Shown here: one piece after another, positions 29,979 to 37,995 of the stretch
Layout of the letters: every line of letters starts with the position of its first letter
Position numbering within the stretch: position 1 is the first letter of the stretch
Source: Aphodosoma sp045631465
GTDB taxonomy: Bacteria; Bacteroidota; Bacteroidia; Bacteroidales; Paludibacteraceae
Assembly: GCA_045631465.1 (NCBI GenBank)
Contig: JAZQUV010000027.1
Coordinates: 1-38,325, forward strand
Reading direction: 5' to 3'
Length of the DNA: 38,325 nucleotides
The notes under the pieces: generated by a model
Database searches by the model: none
Seen by the model: the letters and a program-made list of their open reading frames with translations, nothing else
What the model was told of the DNA's origin: nothing
Made by a program: the position numbers and the translations under genes

Positions 29979-31499
29979 TTAATTCTTAATTGTATTAAGC
30001 GCTACATCCATACGGCGGAGGGTTTCTTCTTTGCCGAGTACTGCTGTTACTTCGAACATGTGTGGACCTTTCAATTCGCCTACGAGCATCAAGCGGAATG
30101 GGTTCATCACGTTGCCAAGTCCGTAACCTTTAGCTTCGCACCATTGTTTTACGTATTCTTCAGTAGTTTCGGCATTGTCGTAGTTGTCCCAAGCTGCCAT
30201 AAGTTCGCGCAACTCAGCCATCATAGCAGGAGTTTCGGCTTTCCAGCGTTTAGCCACAGCTTTTTCGTCGTATGATGTTGGCGCAATCCAGAAGAATGAG
30301 CAGAGAGGCCACAACTCTTTCACGAAGTTCACACGGCTCTTCATATAACCCACCACTTGTTCTGCTTTTTCGATAGTAGTTTCAACGCCAGCTGCCTCGA
30401 TGTCTTTCATAAATAGTTCAGCAAGAGTGCGATTGTCGGTCATTTGAAGGTATTGGTGGTTGAACCAACGTCCTTTTTCGAAGTCGAATTTAGCACCAGC
30501 TTTAGAGCAACGTTCGAGTTTGAAGAGTGCGATGAGTTCGTCCATCGACATGATCTCTTGGTCGTTGCCAGGATTCCAGCCAAGGAGGGCGAGGAAGTTG
30601 ATAACAGCCTCAGGGAGATAGCCACTTTCGCGATAGCCCGAAGAAACATCGCCCGATTTAGGGTCGTGCCATTCTAGTGGGAACACAGGGAAACCGAGAC
30701 GGTCGCCATCGCGTTTGCTGAGTTTACCATTGCCATCAGGTTTGAGCAAGAGGGCAAGGTGAGCAAATTGAGGCATAGTGTCTTCCCAACCAAAGAAACG
30801 GTAGAGGAGCACGTGAAGTGGAGCACTAGGCAACCACTCTTCGCCACGGATAACGTGCGATACCTCCATCAAGTGGTCGTCCACGATGTTAGCCAAGTGG
30901 TATGTAGGAAGATTGTCGGCTGATTTATAGAGCACTTTGTCGTCGAGGATAGACGAATTCACATGCACATCGCCACGGATGATATCGTGAACGATAATCT
31001 CTTCGTTAGGTTCGATTTTAGCACGAACAACATATTGGTCGCCACGAGCGATGCGAGCATCCACCTCCTCTTTGCTAAGCGAAAGAGAGTTAGACATTTG
31101 CATACGAGTAGAAGCATCGTATTGGAAGTTTGCAATCTCGTTGCGTTTTGCTTCCAACTCTTCTGGAGTGTCGAATGCGATGTAGGCATGACCCGATTCG
31201 AGGAGTTGGTCGACATATTTGCGATAGATATCGCGACGTTCGCTTTGGCGGTATGGGCCATAGTTGCCACCGTATGACACACCTTCGTCGAATTTGATGC
31301 CGAGCCATTCGAGAGCCTCGATGATATACTCTTCGGCACCAGGCACGAAGCGGTTTGAGTCGGTGTCTTCGATACGGAAAATCATATCGCCACCATGTTG
31401 TTTAGCAAATAGATAGTTATATAGACATGTGCGCACGCCACCGATGTGCAAAGCACCTGTTGGAGATGGCGCAAAACGTACTCTTACTTTTCTTTCCAT
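29979..31499 (-). CDS. gltX: glutamyl-tRNA synthetase
   Basis: Class I synthetase of 506 residues. It has the HIGH motif in FAPSPTGALHIGGVRTCLYN (residues 9-28) and the KMSKS equivalent GKLSKRDGDRL near residue 260, followed by the helical anticodon-binding domain (INFLALLGWNPG, WFNHQYLQ). It charges tRNA-Glu, and possibly tRNA-Gln if this organism uses the amidotransferase route. The last codons (TIKN and stop) fall on two AATTAAG-type heptamers. The gene lies between aspS and the GxxExxY gene with octamer elements on both sides. Confidence 0.97.
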   Translation of the reverse strand: MERKVRVRFAPSPTGALHIGGVRTCLYNYLFAKQHGGDMIFRIEDTDSNRFVPGAEEYIIEALEWLGIKFDEGVSYGGNYGPYRQSERRDIYRKYVDQLLESGHAYIAFDTPEELEAKRNEIANFQYDASTRMQMSNSLSLSKEEVDARIARGDQYVVRAKIEPNEEIIVHDIIRGDVHVNSSILDDKVLYKSADNLPTYHLANIVDDHLMEVSHVIRGEEWLPSAPLHVLLYRFFGWEDTMPQFAHLALLLKPDGNGKLSKRDGDRLGFPVFPLEWHDPKSGDVSSGYRESGYLPEAVINFLALLGWNPGNDQEIMSMDELIALFKLERCSKAGAKFDFEKGRWFNHQYLQMTDNRTLAELFMKDIEAAGVETTIEKAEQVVGYMKSRVNFVKELWPLCSFFWIAPTSYDEKAVAKRWKAETPAMMAELRELMAAWDNYDNAETTEEYVKQWCEAKGYGLGNVMNPFRLMLVGELKGPHMFEVTAVLGKEETLRRMDVALNTIKN

Positions 31500-31519
31500 G
31501 ATTTATTTATTTTTTTTGT

Positions 31520-31601
31520 TTAGACATGAAGACTTTATTTTAGACATGAAGACATGAGAACATGAATTTTTTAGTTATCTTGTTTTCCTGTCTTCCTGTC
31601 T
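31520..31601. repeat. octamer inverted element, locus E
   Basis: A partial left arm (31521-31533) is followed by a full one (AGACATGAAGACATGAGAAC, 31542 on) and an opposing right arm (TTGTTTTCCTGTCTTCCTGT, to 31601). The arms match at 20 of 24 positions; three of the four mismatches fall on the same position of each octamer. Confidence 0.85.
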
Positions 31602-31608
31602 ATTAAAA

Positions 31609-33357
31609 TTAAAGTGTGATATTCAAACAAAGTTCTTTGAGTTGTGCGTCGTCGATTGCCGATGGAGCATCGATCATCACATCGCGACCAGCATTGTTTT
31701 TAGGGAATGCGATGCAGTCGCGGATAGAGTCGAGACCTGCGAACAACGATACGAAACGGTCGAGACCATAAGCCAAACCACCGTGAGGAGGTGCACCGAA
31801 TTTGAACGCATTCATCAAGAAGCCAAATTGCTCTTCAGCCTTTTCAGGTGTGAAGCCAAGCAATTCGAACATTTTGTGTTGCAATTCGCTGTCGTAGATA
31901 CGGATTGAACCACCACCAACTTCAACGCCATTGATCACCATATCATATGCATTTGCACGCACAGCACCTGGATTTGAGTCCAACAACGGAATATCCTCAG
32001 GTTTAGGCGATGTGAATGGGTGGTGCATAGCATAGAAGCGTTGGTCCTCTTCGCTCCACTCAAAGAGAGGGAAGTCCACAACCCAAAGGCAAGAGTAGTT
32101 GTTTTTGTCGCGCAAACCGAGTTGGCTACCCATTTCAAGACGAAGTTCGCACAATTGTTTGCGAGTTTTGTTAGCATTGTCGCCCGAAAGGATAAGGATA
32201 AGGTCGCCAGGCTCAGCATTCATCGCAGCGCGGAGTTGTTGGAGCACCTCTTGAGTATAGAATTTATCAACGCTCGATTTCACAGTGCCATCAGCCTCAA
32301 CGCGAGCATACACCATACCTTTTGCGCCGATTTGAGGGCGTTTCACAAAGTCGGTGAGAGCATCGAGTTGTTTGCGAGTGTAAGTAGCAGCACCTTTAGC
32401 GCAGATACCACCGATATATTCAGCTGCATCGAACACCGAGAAACCGTGACCTTTCAACACATCCATCAACTCAACGAAACGCATTTCGAAGCGAGTATCA
32501 GGTTTGTCAGAACCATAATATTTCATAGCATCGTGCCAAGTCATGCGAGGGAATGCATCGAGTTCGATGCCTTTGATAGTGCGGAAAAGGTGACGGCTCA
32601 TGCCTTCAAACATTTGGATAACATCCTCTTGTTCAACGAAACTCATTTCGCAGTCGATTTGCGTAAACTCAGGTTGGCGGTCAGCGCGAAGGTCCTCGTC
32701 GCGGAAACATTTCACGATTTGGAAATAACGGTCGAAACCACTCACCATCAACAATTGTTTGAAAGTTTGAGGCGATTGAGGCAAAGCATAGAATTGACCT
32801 TGATTCATACGGCTAGGCACCACAAAGTCGCGCGCACCCTCAGGCGTAGATTTGATGAGCACAGGAGTTTCCACTTCAATAAAGCCCTCAGCATCGAGAT
32901 AACGACGCACTTCGAACGCCATTTTGTGGCGAAGTTCGAGGTTAGCGCGCACCGAGTTACGACGAAGATCGAGGTAGCGATATTGCATACGGATGTCGTC
33001 GCCACCGTCAGTTTCGTCCTCGATAGTGAACGGAGGAGTAGCCGACACATTGAGCACAGTCATCTCATTCACAATGATTTCGATGTCGCCAGTAGCCACT
33101 TTATTATTTTTAGCCGAACGCTCAGCCACAGTACCACGCACTTGGAGCACATATTCACGGCCGAGGTGGTTAGCCTGTTCGCAAAGTTCAGCATTCACTT
33201 CATTGTTAAATACCAATTGAGTAAGACCATAACGGTCGCGGAGGTCAACAAAAGTCATACCACCCATTTTACGAGTGCGTTGCACCCAACCAGCGAGAGT
33301 AACATTCTCGCCAAGATTAGCGAGGCGAAGTTCGCCACATGTGTGAGTTCTAAACAT
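31609..33357 (-). CDS. aspS: aspartyl-tRNA synthetase
   Basis: Class II synthetase of 582 residues. An N-terminal OB-fold anticodon domain (TLAGWVQRTRKMGGMTFVDL) is followed by motif 1 (FEVRRYLDAEGFIEVETPVL), motif 2 (FRDEDLRADRQPEFTQID, near residue 220), the bacterial GAD insertion and motif 3 (AYGLDRFVSLFAG, near 540). It is normal bacterial length with no sign of damage. Codon bias opens a long meaningless frame on the opposite strand. It heads the aspS-gltX run; a possible -7 box (TATATTTG) lies about 100 bases upstream. Confidence 0.97.
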   Translation of the reverse strand: MFRTHTCGELRLANLGENVTLAGWVQRTRKMGGMTFVDLRDRYGLTQLVFNNEVNAELCEQANHLGREYVLQVRGTVAERSAKNNKVATGDIEIIVNEMTVLNVSATPPFTIEDETDGGDDIRMQYRYLDLRRNSVRANLELRHKMAFEVRRYLDAEGFIEVETPVLIKSTPEGARDFVVPSRMNQGQFYALPQSPQTFKQLLMVSGFDRYFQIVKCFRDEDLRADRQPEFTQIDCEMSFVEQEDVIQMFEGMSRHLFRTIKGIELDAFPRMTWHDAMKYYGSDKPDTRFEMRFVELMDVLKGHGFSVFDAAEYIGGICAKGAATYTRKQLDALTDFVKRPQIGAKGMVYARVEADGTVKSSVDKFYTQEVLQQLRAAMNAEPGDLILILSGDNANKTRKQLCELRLEMGSQLGLRDKNNYSCLWVVDFPLFEWSEEDQRFYAMHHPFTSPKPEDIPLLDSNPGAVRANAYDMVINGVEVGGGSIRIYDSELQHKMFELLGFTPEKAEEQFGFLMNAFKFGAPPHGGLAYGLDRFVSLFAGLDSIRDCIAFPKNNAGRDVMIDAPSAIDDAQLKELCLNITL

Positions 33358-33463
33358 AATTTCGGTATATAATTTTATTTGTTATTTATCTGTTAATTAT
33401 AGCATTAGTGCTGTGTGGTTCTTTATACACCACGCGCTAATCACTATACATTCATTCAACTTG

Positions 33464-33471
33464 CAAATATA
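33464..33471 (-). promoter_or_regulatory. possible -7 element of aspS
   Basis: TATATTTG on the minus strand, 107 bases before the aspS ATG. No -33 TTTG is found at the usual distance. Confidence 0.35.
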
Positions 33472-33537
33472 CGAAAAAAATGTGGAATATTTGGTATGGT
33501 TGGGGAAGAAATTTATATATGTTTTTATAGTAAAAAA

Positions 33538-33559
33538 ATCCCCACAATCGGGTGGGGAT
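33538..33559 (-). terminator. hairpin with a minus-strand T-run upstream of aspS
   Basis: ATCCCCAC pairs with GTGGGGAT around a 6-base loop. Read on the minus strand it is followed by TTTTTTT, so it could stop transcripts coming from the HepT/MntA side. The region 33373-33830 holds no gene; it is made of this hairpin, a palindrome and the repeats listed next. Confidence 0.6.
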
Positions 33560-33602
33560 TGTGTGGGTGATAAAAGGGTTATTGTTTGGTTATATATATT
33601 GC

Positions 33603-33622
33603 GGACACGGCATGCCGTGTCC
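33603..33622. repeat. 20-bp perfect palindrome
   Basis: GGACACGGCATGCCGTGTCC is fully self-complementary and followed by CTACGGG. From memory, palindromes of this kind recur in Bacteroidetes intergenic DNA; this is a single copy here. Confidence 0.8.
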
Positions 33623-33671
33623 CTACGGGTAGTCGCATTTATAGATTAGAGTAGGGAATTTTTTTTGGGGG

Positions 33672-33771
33672 GCTTATTGTATTTTAGAGGGGGGTGCGGA
33701 GGTAGGGTGAGGGTTGCTTGCACCTTGCTGTATAGTATATTTAGGGTAGGGAGGGGGTTATTGTATTTTAG
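33672..33771. repeat. G-rich dispersed repeat, right copy with an extra half unit
   Basis: 33698-33771 is the second copy of the 74-bp repeat at 8-81. The end motif TTATTGTATTTTAG also occurs once more just before it (33673-33686), 85 bp apart from the second, so this locus looks like part of a longer tandem structure. Confidence 0.85.
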
Positions 33772-33789
33772 TGGGTGTTTTTTTTGACC

Positions 33790-33819
33790 CATCTTGGTGC
33801 TATCTTGGAGGTATCTTGA
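33790..33819. repeat. three decamer repeats
   Basis: CATCTTGGTG, CTATCTTGGA and GGTATCTTGA follow in 10-base steps directly after the G-rich repeat. Confidence 0.6.
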
Positions 33820-33830
33820 ATTACAAAACA

Positions 33831-33867
33831 AAAAAACTGTTTCGTGTGAATGCGAAACAGCTTTTTT
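33831..33867. terminator. terminator after the HepT/MntA pair
   Basis: CTGTTTCG pairs with CGAAACAG around an 8-base loop, with A-run and T-run flanks, 5 bases past the hepT stop codon. Confidence 0.85.
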
Positions 33868-33871
33868 ATAG

Positions 33872-34213
33872 TTAATATTTTGATAAAATTTGTTCTATAT
33901 CTTGTTTTAGAATTGGTATATGTTTTATTATTAATCCCCAAAGGAATTCAGGAGTTACACTATCATACCCATGGATTACACGATTTCTGGTGTTGATTAT
34001 CTCTTTTGCGTTAGGTAATGTAAATGTAGGATTTATTTTAAGTATTCTATTCATTGCCTCACCCATGATTTCTACTTTTCGTTCCGTAGCGCTTCGTCTA
34101 AGAAAATCTTTTTCGAAGTTCTCGAATTGCATAGGGTAGTCAACAAAATAACTTTCCAATTCATTTATTGCATCAAGTATGTCTTGCAAATATGTCAAAA
34201 TGTATTCATCCAT
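33872..34213 (-). CDS. hepT: HepT-like HEPN ribonuclease toxin (DUF86)
   Basis: All-helical protein of 113 residues with the HEPN RNase motif in TRNRVIHGYDSV (Arg-x4-His), followed by the Tyr that partner nucleotidyltransferases are known to AMPylate in HepT/MntA systems. It belongs to the DUF86 family: helical YLQDILDAINELESY at the start and RKVEIMGEAMNRI in the middle. As a toxin it would cut RNA unless modified by MntA. It overlaps the MntA gene by 8 bases, which supports tight coupling, and has its own terminator. Activity is inferred from the family and intact motif. Confidence 0.88.
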   Translation of the reverse strand: MDEYILTYLQDILDAINELESYFVDYPMQFENFEKDFLRRSATERKVEIMGEAMNRILKINPTFTLPNAKEIINTRNRVIHGYDSVTPEFLWGLIIKHIPILKQDIEQILSKY

Positions 34214-34505
34214 AAATAACTTGTTTTGTGCGATTTATGTTTTGAAGTAAAAATCTATTTTTAATTCCTTTGGCTTCGAGCAAGTCCACTTCGCGCTTAA
34301 ATAGAGTAGCTAGAGCATCTTTAAAGTTGAAGTAGTTAGAAACATAGTCATCAATATTTTCGTTATTGAATTCTACAATCATATCAACGTCGCTCGAGTC
34401 GTTGAATCTGTTTGTTAGAATAGACCCAAAGACTGATAATGTTTTGACATTGTACATTTTGCACAATTCAAAAATACGATTTAGATTTAATTCAATAAGT
34501 TTCAT
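34206..34505 (-). CDS. mntA: MntA-like minimal nucleotidyltransferase antitoxin
   Basis: The 99-residue protein has the pol-beta nucleotidyltransferase motif in VFGSILTNRFNDSSDVDMIV: GS followed by DxD with standard spacing. A third acidic residue lies in REVDLLEA. This fits the MNT half of HEPN-MNT toxin-antitoxin pairs, where it neutralises the HepT partner by adding AMP to a tyrosine. A good promoter lies 20 bases upstream, in the short gap behind the DUF5020 gene, so the pair is an independent unit placed between housekeeping genes. Confidence 0.9.
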   Translation of the reverse strand: MKLIELNLNRIFELCKMYNVKTLSVFGSILTNRFNDSSDVDMIVEFNNENIDDYVSNYFNFKDALATLFKREVDLLEAKGIKNRFLLQNINRTKQVIYG

Positions 34506-34525
34506 ATTTGATATTTTCAGTGTTG

Positions 34526-34556
34526 CAAAGATAATATATTTTTTTTATAGTGCAAA
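34526..34556 (-). promoter_or_regulatory. mntA-hepT promoter
   Basis: TTTG (34556-34553), 19 bp, TATCTTTG (34533-34526) on the minus strand. Confidence 0.75.
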
Positions 34557-34578
34557 ATTTATACCGAAAAAACTGCTA

Positions 34579-35280
34579 TTAAAACGTCCATTTTGCGCCA
34601 AGGGCGGGGAGGGCGTAGAGGCCTTTGTCGATGAAGTTGGTCGAGATTTCTATTTCGCCACCGAGGCTGAGGTTGAAGTTTTCGCAACCTTTGATTTTGT
34701 TGAAATTCACCCAAAATTGTGGTTCGGTCATGAATATATACTCAGTGCCTTGCCATGGGCGAGGTTCGCGACAAAAGTCGAAGTAGCCATAGAACGAGCA
34801 CCAACCTTTGGCAAAATCGATGCCCCACACGCCAGTGATTTGGAAACTGTGTATGTCGGGTTTGCCCGAAAAACCTACTATACCAGGATTGATTTTGTAG
34901 AGAGCCGAGAGCGACCATGTCTTACTGAAATCCTTTGAGTGACCAGAGTAGGTAGCACCCACCAACCAACTGTTGTTGAACGACATAGCAGAGTTCAGGC
35001 CACCATTATATTCCACGTGAGCCGATAGCCACGATAGTTTGCTATCTTGCCAAAAACATAGTTCGCGCGCGATTTCCCAATAGGCACCTACCATCTTGGG
35101 CGCACAATCCATGTCTACAAAAAAATAGGTGCTACCACCAGCATCGGGACGAAACATTTCGACTGTCGAAGTCACACAACCACGCTCGAAGTCGTACATC
35201 ACCTGTAGGTTCTGAGCCTTAACGCAAACTATTTGCACAATGAGAAGTGCCGCAATAAGTAGAGATTTTAGTCTTTTCAT
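34579..35280 (-). CDS. DUF5020-type outer membrane protein (Tsx-like)
   Basis: From ATG 35280 the product is 233 residues with a signal peptide (SLLIAALLIVQIVCVKAQ). The longer frame to 35391 is rejected because the promoter lies within it. The body (NLQVMYDFERGC, TVEMFRPDAGGSTYFFVDMD, YWEIARELCFW, AHVEYNGGL, WSLSALYKI) matches the DUF5020 family, which resembles nucleoside-specific Tsx channels. It ends in LPALGAKWTF, a standard barrel end. It probably forms a 12-strand barrel in the outer membrane; the transported solute is unknown. It is a single-gene unit. Confidence 0.85.
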   Translation of the reverse strand: MKRLKSLLIAALLIVQIVCVKAQNLQVMYDFERGCVTSTVEMFRPDAGGSTYFFVDMDCAPKMVGAYWEIARELCFWQDSKLSWLSAHVEYNGGLNSAMSFNNSWLVGATYSGHSKDFSKTWSLSALYKINPGIVGFSGKPDIHSFQITGVWGIDFAKGWCSFYGYFDFCREPRPWQGTEYIFMTEPQFWVNFNKIKGCENFNLSLGGEIEISTNFIDKGLYALPALGAKWTF

Positions 35281-35302
35281 ATTCATTAGGTTTATGTCGG
35301 TG

Positions 35303-35334
35303 CAAAGATAATAAATGTTTTTGGTACTAGCAAA
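35303..35334 (-). promoter_or_regulatory. promoter of the DUF5020 gene
   Basis: TTTG (35334-35331), 20 bp, TATCTTTG (35310-35303) on the minus strand, 23 bases before the ATG. Confidence 0.8.
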
Positions 35335-35454
35335 TTCGCCGACATAGCATCGACCACTTTGGCACGAGATTTGAGATTTTCGTAGTATCAATTATCCACT
35401 TGTTTAACAACAGTCGGCGGTTGTACCGTTGGCGTATAAAAAACCTCTTTTATT

Positions 35455-36078
35455 ATGAAAACCAAAACTTTACAATGGATTGTAATGGGATTCTTCGCAT
35501 TAGGTTTTGTAGGATTGGCAATACCTTGGACATTCCCATTTTTCGTAATGCTCACGCCGTTGGCAGTCGTAGTGGCATGGGCAATGTTGATTATGGCTCA
35601 CGAGCGCCCAATCGATTGGCGATTTTTTTCAGCCCTAGGCATCGTGTTTGCACTGAGCTATGCAGTCGAACTCTTGAAAGTTCACGCATTCTTTGGCGAG
35701 GGCCTCTTTTTCTTTGGCGATAGTTTCGGACCCATACTGTTGAACATCCCTTTGTTAATAGGGTTGTGTTGGGTGGCATTGTTGTATATTTGTGCCGCCA
35801 TAGCCGAGCGGTTGAATACCAACGTGGTAGTCAAAGTGTTGGTAAGCTCGGGGTTAGTCGTTTTGTTCGACATCGCCTTAGAGCTTGTAGCGCACAAACT
35901 CGACTTCTGGTATTGGACGTGGGAAATCCCGATTTGGAACTACGTTCTTTGGTTCGTCTCAGCCGTGGTGATGTTCACGATTATGAAACTATTCGGTGTC
36001 CGTATCGAGAACCGCCTCGCCACCACGATGTACGTCACGCTCATCATCTTTCTTCTGCTCCTTCACGTTATTATATAG
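35455..36078 (+). CDS. CruF/DUF422-type carotenoid biosynthesis membrane protein
   Basis: Polytopic membrane protein of 207 residues with about seven hydrophobic segments. The blocks VELLKVHAFFGEGLFFFGDS, FDIALELVAHKLDFWYWTWE and PIWNYVLWF are the hallmark of the DUF422 family that includes CruF, a carotenoid 1',2'-hydratase. No other carotenoid gene is present in the window, and members in gut Bacteroidales often stand alone, so the real substrate may be another isoprenoid or lipid. Good terminator downstream; no clear promoter upstream. Confidence 0.82.
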   Translation: MKTKTLQWIVMGFFALGFVGLAIPWTFPFFVMLTPLAVVVAWAMLIMAHERPIDWRFFSALGIVFALSYAVELLKVHAFFGEGLFFFGDSFGPILLNIPLLIGLCWVALLYICAAIAERLNTNVVVKVLVSSGLVVLFDIALELVAHKLDFWYWTWEIPIWNYVLWFVSAVVMFTIMKLFGVRIENRLATTMYVTLIIFLLLLHVII

Positions 36079-36104
36079 TTGTAGCATAACAACTTAAATC
36101 ATCC

Positions 36105-36147
36105 ACCTCGTCATACGCATCCATTTTGCGTGTGGCGAGGTTTTTTT
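36105..36147 (+). terminator. terminator after the CruF-like gene
   Basis: ACCTCG..CA..ACGC pairs with GCGT..TG..CGAGGT with two 1-base mismatches, followed by TTTTTTT. Confidence 0.85.
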
Positions 36148-36209
36148 GTGTGGGGTATAGGGCTGTGTGGGGTAGTGTTAAACTGTGTTAAAAGTGTAAA
36201 TCCAGAATA

Positions 36210-36230
36210 TTTTGACAATAGTTGTCAAAA
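36210..36230. promoter_or_regulatory. operator-like dyad upstream of the AAA+ gene
   Basis: TTTTGACAA and TTGTCAAAA form perfect 9-base arms around TAG. The dyad lies directly before the -7 box, covering the spacer and the -33 region, the place where a dimeric repressor would block transcription. Confidence 0.6.
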
Positions 36231-36238
36231 AAGGGTCA

Positions 36239-36246
36239 TAACTTTG
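36239..36246 (+). promoter_or_regulatory. -7 element of the AAA+ gene
   Basis: TAACTTTG, 38 bases before the ATG. The nearest TTTG upstream is 24 bp away, inside the dyad. Confidence 0.55.
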
Positions 36247-36284
36247 CAGCCTGAAAATACGAACGTTAAAAAAACAGTTTTATT

Positions 36285-37991
36285 ATGGCTAGAAAAAGAA
36301 AAAAATCGGAGAGCGAAACAGCATTGTATGATACAACAAAGAGTTTTATCGACAATTTCGAGGTGTTGGTATCAGCGGCAGAGGATTGCGAGTTGAAGGA
36401 GGAGTTTTTTGAGCAATATCGCGGGTATATCGATGCAGCGTGCGATGTGCTTCATCTCACCGAGCAAGAGGTCATTGTGTTGTGTCCGTTTCTGAATAAT
36501 TCGGATAAGATATACGATTTTAGTGAGATGGCACGATTCTATGATTGCACGTCGATGAGGATTATGCGCTATATGTCTGCGTTGAAAGCATTGCAAAACA
36601 AAGGGTATATCAAAAAGGAGGTGCATCATGGCAGAGATGGACTTAAGATTTCGCATCACGCACTCGAAACAATAAGTCAGGGCAAGTGTCTTGAAGAGGC
36701 AACAACAGAGGATGAACTTAAGCCCATGGAGTTTATGAGGAGATTAAATGCTGTGTTTGAATCTGCGCGAAGACGTGGTTATGATTTTGAAACAGGACGA
36801 AGATGTAATATCGAGGGAAGTAGTGTAGATGATGAGGTGATGAATTTGTTGCGTAATAATACCCATCTCAACATTTCATGTCGAATACTCGATATGCCAA
36901 TATCGAAATTTGATAAAACCATATTACTCTATTTCTGCACAAAGGCAGTGTGGGATAATGATATGACTATTGATTGTGACACGATGAAGCGCATTTTTGA
37001 CTCAGAGGGCCTTTTTGCCTACCGTGAGATATTGGCAGGCGAGCACGAATTGGCAAGAAGAAGGTTGATTGAGGTGGTGACCGAGGAGGGGATGTTTAGC
37101 GAAGAAGATGAACTATCGTTGACCGAAACAGCACAAACCGATTTGTTGAAACCCGACTTCAACTTCGTGCAGAGAAAGCAGGGCAAGTCTTTCCACAATG
37201 TGTTGAAAAGCGACTCCATCATAGAGAAGAGTCTATTTTTTGGCGAACAGAATAAGGCTTCGCTTGACACACTCAAAGAGTTGTTAGACGAAAATCGAAT
37301 GATAGAGATACGCCAGCAGTTGCAATCCAAAGGGTGGGGATTGGGTTTCACCTGCTTGTTCTATGGAGCTCCAGGCACGGGCAAGACCGAGTCGGTGTTG
37401 CAACTCGCTCGCGAGACAGGGCGCGACATCATGCAAGTCGACATCTCGTCGGTGCGCACCAAGTGGTATGGCGAGACCGAGAAGTTGGTCAAAAAAGTCT
37501 TCACCGACTACAAAGATTTCGTAGCGCAGAGCGCAAAGACACCGATTTTGCTCTTCAACGAAGCCGACGCCATATTGTCCGTGCGTAGCGAACTTGGCGC
37601 AGATAGCACATCGTGCACCAAGACCGAAAATGCCATTCAGAACATATTGTTGCAAGAGATGGAGACCTTCGACGGCATCCTCATCGCCACCACCAACCTG
37701 ACCAACAATCTCGATGCAGCCTTCGAGCGCCGATTCTTGTACAAAATCAAGTTCGAGAAGCCCGACCTCGAGGCAAAAAGCGAGATATGGCGTTCGTTGA
37801 TGCCAAGTTTGACCAAAGACGACGCCCTCATCCTAGCATCCGAGTTCGATTTCAGCGGAGGCGAAATATCCAACATCGCGCGCAAATGCTTCATCAACGA
37901 GCTATTGTTTAAGCAAACCACCAGTCTAGAACAGATAAAAGCAACATGCTCTCAAGAAAAACTAACCAAACGATTGAAAATAGGATTTTGA
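36285..37991 (+). CDS. AAA+ ATPase with an N-terminal winged-helix-like region
   Basis: The 568-residue protein has about 310 residues of N-terminal helical sequence, including a stretch (DFSEMARFYDCTSMRIMRYM, LKALQNKGYIKKEV) that reads like a winged helix. The AAA+ core then carries Walker A FYGAPGTGKTES near residue 365, Walker B PILLFNEADAIL, sensor 1 IATTN and an arginine-finger region (DAAFERRF). In Walker B the usual Asp before Glu is Asn (FNEAD), a form I associate with a branch of AAA proteins in this phylum; the catalytic Glu is kept. A basic start (MARKRKKSE) may bind nucleic acid. No protease or other effector domain is fused. It may be a remodelling ATPase with its own regulator-like N-terminus, and the upstream dyad could be its own target. 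Function is unknown. Confidence 0.8.
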   Translation: MARKRKKSESETALYDTTKSFIDNFEVLVSAAEDCELKEEFFEQYRGYIDAACDVLHLTEQEVIVLCPFLNNSDKIYDFSEMARFYDCTSMRIMRYMSALKALQNKGYIKKEVHHGRDGLKISHHALETISQGKCLEEATTEDELKPMEFMRRLNAVFESARRRGYDFETGRRCNIEGSSVDDEVMNLLRNNTHLNISCRILDMPISKFDKTILLYFCTKAVWDNDMTIDCDTMKRIFDSEGLFAYREILAGEHELARRRLIEVVTEEGMFSEEDELSLTETAQTDLLKPDFNFVQRKQGKSFHNVLKSDSIIEKSLFFGEQNKASLDTLKELLDENRMIEIRQQLQSKGWGLGFTCLFYGAPGTGKTESVLQLARETGRDIMQVDISSVRTKWYGETEKLVKKVFTDYKDFVAQSAKTPILLFNEADAILSVRSELGADSTSCTKTENAIQNILLQEMETFDGILIATTNLTNNLDAAFERRFLYKIKFEKPDLEAKSEIWRSLMPSLTKDDALILASEFDFSGGEISNIARKCFINELLFKQTTSLEQIKATCSQEKLTKRLKIGF

Positions 37992-37995
37992 GATA

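Noticed and set aside
32020..33372. 450-codon open frame opposite aspS
   Set aside because: Antisense shadow of a highly biased housekeeping gene, with low-complexity His/Ser/Phe-rich sequence.
33646..33831. 61-codon minus-strand frame across the G-rich repeat
   Set aside because: Translation simply reflects the repeat (PLKYNNP-type words twice); such frames recur wherever the repeat does.
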